The notes under the pieces are model-generated. The model was not told where the DNA came from, ran no database searches, and saw only the letters and a program-made list of their open reading frames with translations. Positions 61,934-64,000 of a stretch of 64,000 bases of DNA are shown here, piece after piece. The DNA is from Mesorhizobium huakuii (GTDB lineage: Bacteria > Pseudomonadota > Alphaproteobacteria > Rhizobiales > Rhizobiaceae). Within the stretch, counting starts at the first letter, position 1. Every line of letters starts with the position of its first letter. The stretch covers positions 5,824,001 to 5,888,000 of the forward strand of contig NZ_CP050296.1 of assembly GCF_014189455.1 (NCBI RefSeq), read 5' to 3'. The translations under genes and the position numbers were made by a program.

Positions 61934-62551
61934 TCACGGACAAAAGATCGCCTCACCCTTCAACGCATCCGCCAGCATCTTCTCATACTTGCCGCGCGGG
62001 ACATCGACCGCGCCAAAGCGCTTGAGGTGCTCGGTGGTGAATTGCGTATCAAGTAGCGCGAAGCCGCGTGCCTTCAAGCGCTCGACGAGATGCACGAGGC
62101 AGATCTTCGATGCATCCGTCGCCTTGGAAAACATGCTTTCGCCGAAGAACACCCGTCCGAGCGACACGCCATAGAGGCCGCCGACCAACTGGTCCTCATG
62201 CCAGGCCTCGACTGAATGGCAGTGGCCCATGCGGTGCAACTGCACATAGGCCTCACGGATCGGCGCGTTGATCCAGGTCGAGCGCCGCTCCTCGCGCTTT
62301 TCGGCACAGCCGTCGATCGTCGCCTCGAAATCGAAGTCGAAACGGATATCGAACGGGTTTTTGCGGATCGCCTTCTTCAGGCTTTTGGGTGTGTGGAACC
62401 CGTCGAGCGGGATGATGCCCCGCGTCTCCGGCCGCACCCAGAACACTTCCGGGTCGTTGGCGCTTTCGGCCATCGGGAAGACGCCCGAGGCATAGGCCTT
62501 GAGCAGGAGGTCGGTGGGGATGCGATAGCCGGGCGCGTATGGACGGGTCAT
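61934..62551 (-). CDS. aat: Leucyl/phenylalanyl-tRNA-protein transferase
   Basis: The 205-residue enzyme adds Leu or Phe to N-terminal Lys or Arg of proteins to mark them for ClpAP (N-degron). It shows [34 protein letters not shown], and [40 protein letters not shown]. The last block is the conserved aminoacyl-site region. It lies 12 bp after accC on the same strand, which is a usual rhizobial order. Confidence 0.95.
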   Translation of the reverse strand: MTRPYAPGYRIPTDLLLKAYASGVFPMAESANDPEVFWVRPETRGIIPLDGFHTPKSLKKAIRKNPFDIRFDFDFEATIDGCAEKREERRSTWINAPIREAYVQLHRMGHCHSVEAWHEDQLVGGLYGVSLGRVFFGESMFSKATDASKICLVHLVERLKARGFALLDTQFTTEHLKRFGAVDVPRGKYEKMLADALKGEAIFCP

Positions 62552-62563
62552 CGCGTCCCCGGA

Positions 62564-63907
62564 CTACTCTTCCTTGGCCAGGTATTTTTCCAGCCAGTGG
62601 ATGTCATAATCGCCATTGGCGATGTCGGCATTGCCGACCAGATCGCGAAACAGCGGCAATGTCGTCTTGATGCCGTCGACGACGAATTCATCCAGCGCCC
62701 GCCGCAGCCGCATCATGCATTCGACGCGGTTGCGCCCATGCACGATCAGCTTGCCGATCAGGCTGTCGTAATAGGGCGGGATCTTGTAGCCGGAATAGAC
62801 GCCGGAATCGACGCGGATGCCGAGACCGCCTGGCGTATGGAAATGCGTGATGGTGCCGGGCGAGGGGGTGAAGGTGCGCGGATCCTCGGCATTGATGCGG
62901 CATTCGATGGCGTGGCCATTGAACTTGATGTCTTCCTGCTTGACCGAAAGACCGCCACCGGAAGCGACGCGGATCTGCTCATGCACGAGATCGATGCCGG
63001 TTATCGCCTCCGTCACCGGATGCTCGACCTGCAGGCGCGTGTTCATCTCGATGAAATAGAACTCGCCATTCTCGTAGAGGAACTCGATCGTGCCGGCGCC
63101 GGAATAGCCGAGATCGGCAATGGCCTTGGCGCAGATGCCGCCGATGCGGGACCGCTCCTCGGCGTTGAGGGCCGGCGAGGGCGCCTCTTCCCAGACTTTT
63201 TGATGGCGGCGTTGCAGCGAACAGTCGCGCTCACCGAAATGCACGCCGCGGCCGAAGCCGTCGCCGAACACCTGCACTTCGATGTGGCGCGGCTTTTCCA
63301 GGTATTTCTCGATGTAGACGGCATCGTCGCCGAAGGCGGCACCGGCTTCCGTGCTCGCTGTCTGTAAGGCAATCTCGAGGTCAGCCTCGGTAAGCGCAAC
63401 CTTCATGCCGCGCCCGCCGCCGCCGGCCGACGCCTTGATGATCACGGGATAGCCGATCTCGGCGGCAATGCGCCTGGCTTCCTTTTGATCGGTGACGGCG
63501 CCGTCCGAACCGGGAACCACCGGAATGCCGAGGCGCTTGGCGGTGCGCTTGGCCTCGATCTTGTCGCCCATGATACGGATATGGTCGCCGGACGGGCCGA
63601 TGAAGGTGATGTTGTGCGCGGCCAGGATGTCGGCGAACTTGGCGTTCTCCGACAGGAAGCCGTAGCCCGGATGCACGGCGTCGGCGCCGGTGATCTCGCA
63701 GGCCGCGACGATCTGATGGATGTTGAGGTAGCTGTCGCGCGATGGCGGCGGGCCAATGCACACGCTTTCGTCGGCGAGCCTGACATGCATGGCGTCAGCG
63801 TCGGCGGTCGAATGCACCACCACCGTCTGGATGCCGAGTTCCTTGCAGGCGCGCAGCACCCGAAGCGCGATTTCGCCGCGATTGGCGATGAGGATCTTCT
63901 GAAACAT
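62564..63907 (-). CDS. accC: Biotin carboxylase subunit of acetyl-CoA carboxylase
   Basis: The 447-residue ATP-grasp enzyme carboxylates biotin on AccB for malonyl-CoA synthesis. It begins [20 protein letters not shown]. It has [15 protein letters not shown] (ATP loop), [20 protein letters not shown] (Glu and Arg active-site residues), and a C-domain with [12 protein letters not shown]. Full length and frame are intact. It follows accB by 10 bp in the same operon. Confidence 0.96.
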   Translation of the reverse strand: MFQKILIANRGEIALRVLRACKELGIQTVVVHSTADADAMHVRLADESVCIGPPPSRDSYLNIHQIVAACEITGADAVHPGYGFLSENAKFADILAAHNITFIGPSGDHIRIMGDKIEAKRTAKRLGIPVVPGSDGAVTDQKEARRIAAEIGYPVIIKASAGGGGRGMKVALTEADLEIALQTASTEAGAAFGDDAVYIEKYLEKPRHIEVQVFGDGFGRGVHFGERDCSLQRRHQKVWEEAPSPALNAEERSRIGGICAKAIADLGYSGAGTIEFLYENGEFYFIEMNTRLQVEHPVTEAITGIDLVHEQIRVASGGGLSVKQEDIKFNGHAIECRINAEDPRTFTPSPGTITHFHTPGGLGIRVDSGVYSGYKIPPYYDSLIGKLIVHGRNRVECMMRLRRALDEFVVDGIKTTLPLFRDLVGNADIANGDYDIHWLEKYLAKEE

Positions 63908-63917
63908 CCGGCCCGCT

Positions 63918-64000
63918 CTACTCGATCACGACGAGCGGCATGCCGTATTCGACCGGCGTCGCATCCTCGAACAGGATCGCCGTCACCGTGCCGGCGCGCG
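63918..64000 (-). CDS. accB: Biotin carboxyl carrier protein, C-terminal end only
   Basis: The reverse frame from the window edge reads [26 protein letters not shown] and stops at TAG (63918-63920). This is the end of the biotinyl domain of AccB, after the AMKM biotinylation site, which lies outside the window. It sits upstream of accC, as in the standard accBC operon. Confidence 0.85.
   Translation of the reverse strand, partial: RAGTVTAILFEDATPVEYGMPLVVIE

Noticed and set aside
1..64000. CRISPR arrays, rRNA genes and replication origins
   Set aside because: No regular spaced repeats, no rRNA sequence and only one DnaA box were seen.

Overview
The window reads as a chromosomal stretch of an alphaproteobacterium of the order Hyphomicrobiales (Rhizobiales), most likely Mesorhizobium or a close relative. 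This is inferred from protein families and gene order: NrdJ as the RNR, DUF1402, BTLCP cysteine peptidase, an Omp25/31-type porin, DUF982, and the run NDUFA12 - DUF2155 - aat - accC - accB. It is GC-rich and densely coded, with core metabolism interrupted by small accessory insertions.

Layout. 1-1.7 kb: part of an IS701-family transposase and a complete IS5-family (IS427-like) element. 1.7-5.6 kb: DedA, DUF1402 and GH25 lysozyme genes, then a rearrangement joining a headless LysR gene to a headless unknown gene. 5.6-7.3 kb: an AT-richer AIPR-type (phage abortive infection) gene split by a frameshift. 7.3-11.1 kb: nrdJ, with a near-consensus NrdR box upstream. 11.7-22.5 kb: housekeeping and signalling genes (PilZ, two Nudix, gpt, USP, MoCF-domain, hydrolase, OYE) and a HutH-like protein without the canonical MIO triad. 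22.6-23.9 kb: a 1.1-kb element sitting in the anticodon loop of a tRNA-Leu(UAA) gene. It carries an intact tRNA-Leu(UAA) and a RusA-like nuclease gene. 24-34 kb: porin, a metallo-beta-lactamase-fold gene broken by an IS630 element, ade with a second IS630 element exactly at its stop codon, tandem DUF900 lipoproteins and an M24-like protein. 34-48 kb: ilvA, DUF1697, two VOC proteins, double cold-shock protein, DUF192, cysE, gamma carbonic anhydrase, NYN-LOTUS, BTLCP, PilZ and PAS genes. 48.7-52.4 kb: a ribose-type ABC transporter. 52.6-64 kb: rhomboid protease, CBS, YjhX-like toxin, gatB, AIM24, panBC, NDUFA12, DUF2155, a stand-alone sigma-70 region 1.1 protein, aat, accC and the end of accB.

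Two things stand out. First, the tRNA-Leu(UAA) gene is cut into two halves that rejoin to a perfect 86-nt tRNA, and the cutting element carries its own tRNA-Leu(UAA) and five TCCCACA repeats that look like integrase arm sites. It may be a 'self-rescuing' cis-mobilisable element, and it is my best candidate for something undescribed. Second, at least ten genes are each broken by one base, including nrdJ and gatB, which are expected to be essential. Most of these are probably sequence or assembly errors, so the broken genes are annotated here as repaired full-length units with the shift position given.

Genes expected to work together: accB-accC (fatty acid synthesis), panB-panC (pantothenate, 4-bp overlap), ilvA with the overlapping DUF1697 gene, gatB with an overlapping membrane-protein gene, and the ABC ATPase-permease pair facing a convergent binding-protein gene across a shared terminator.
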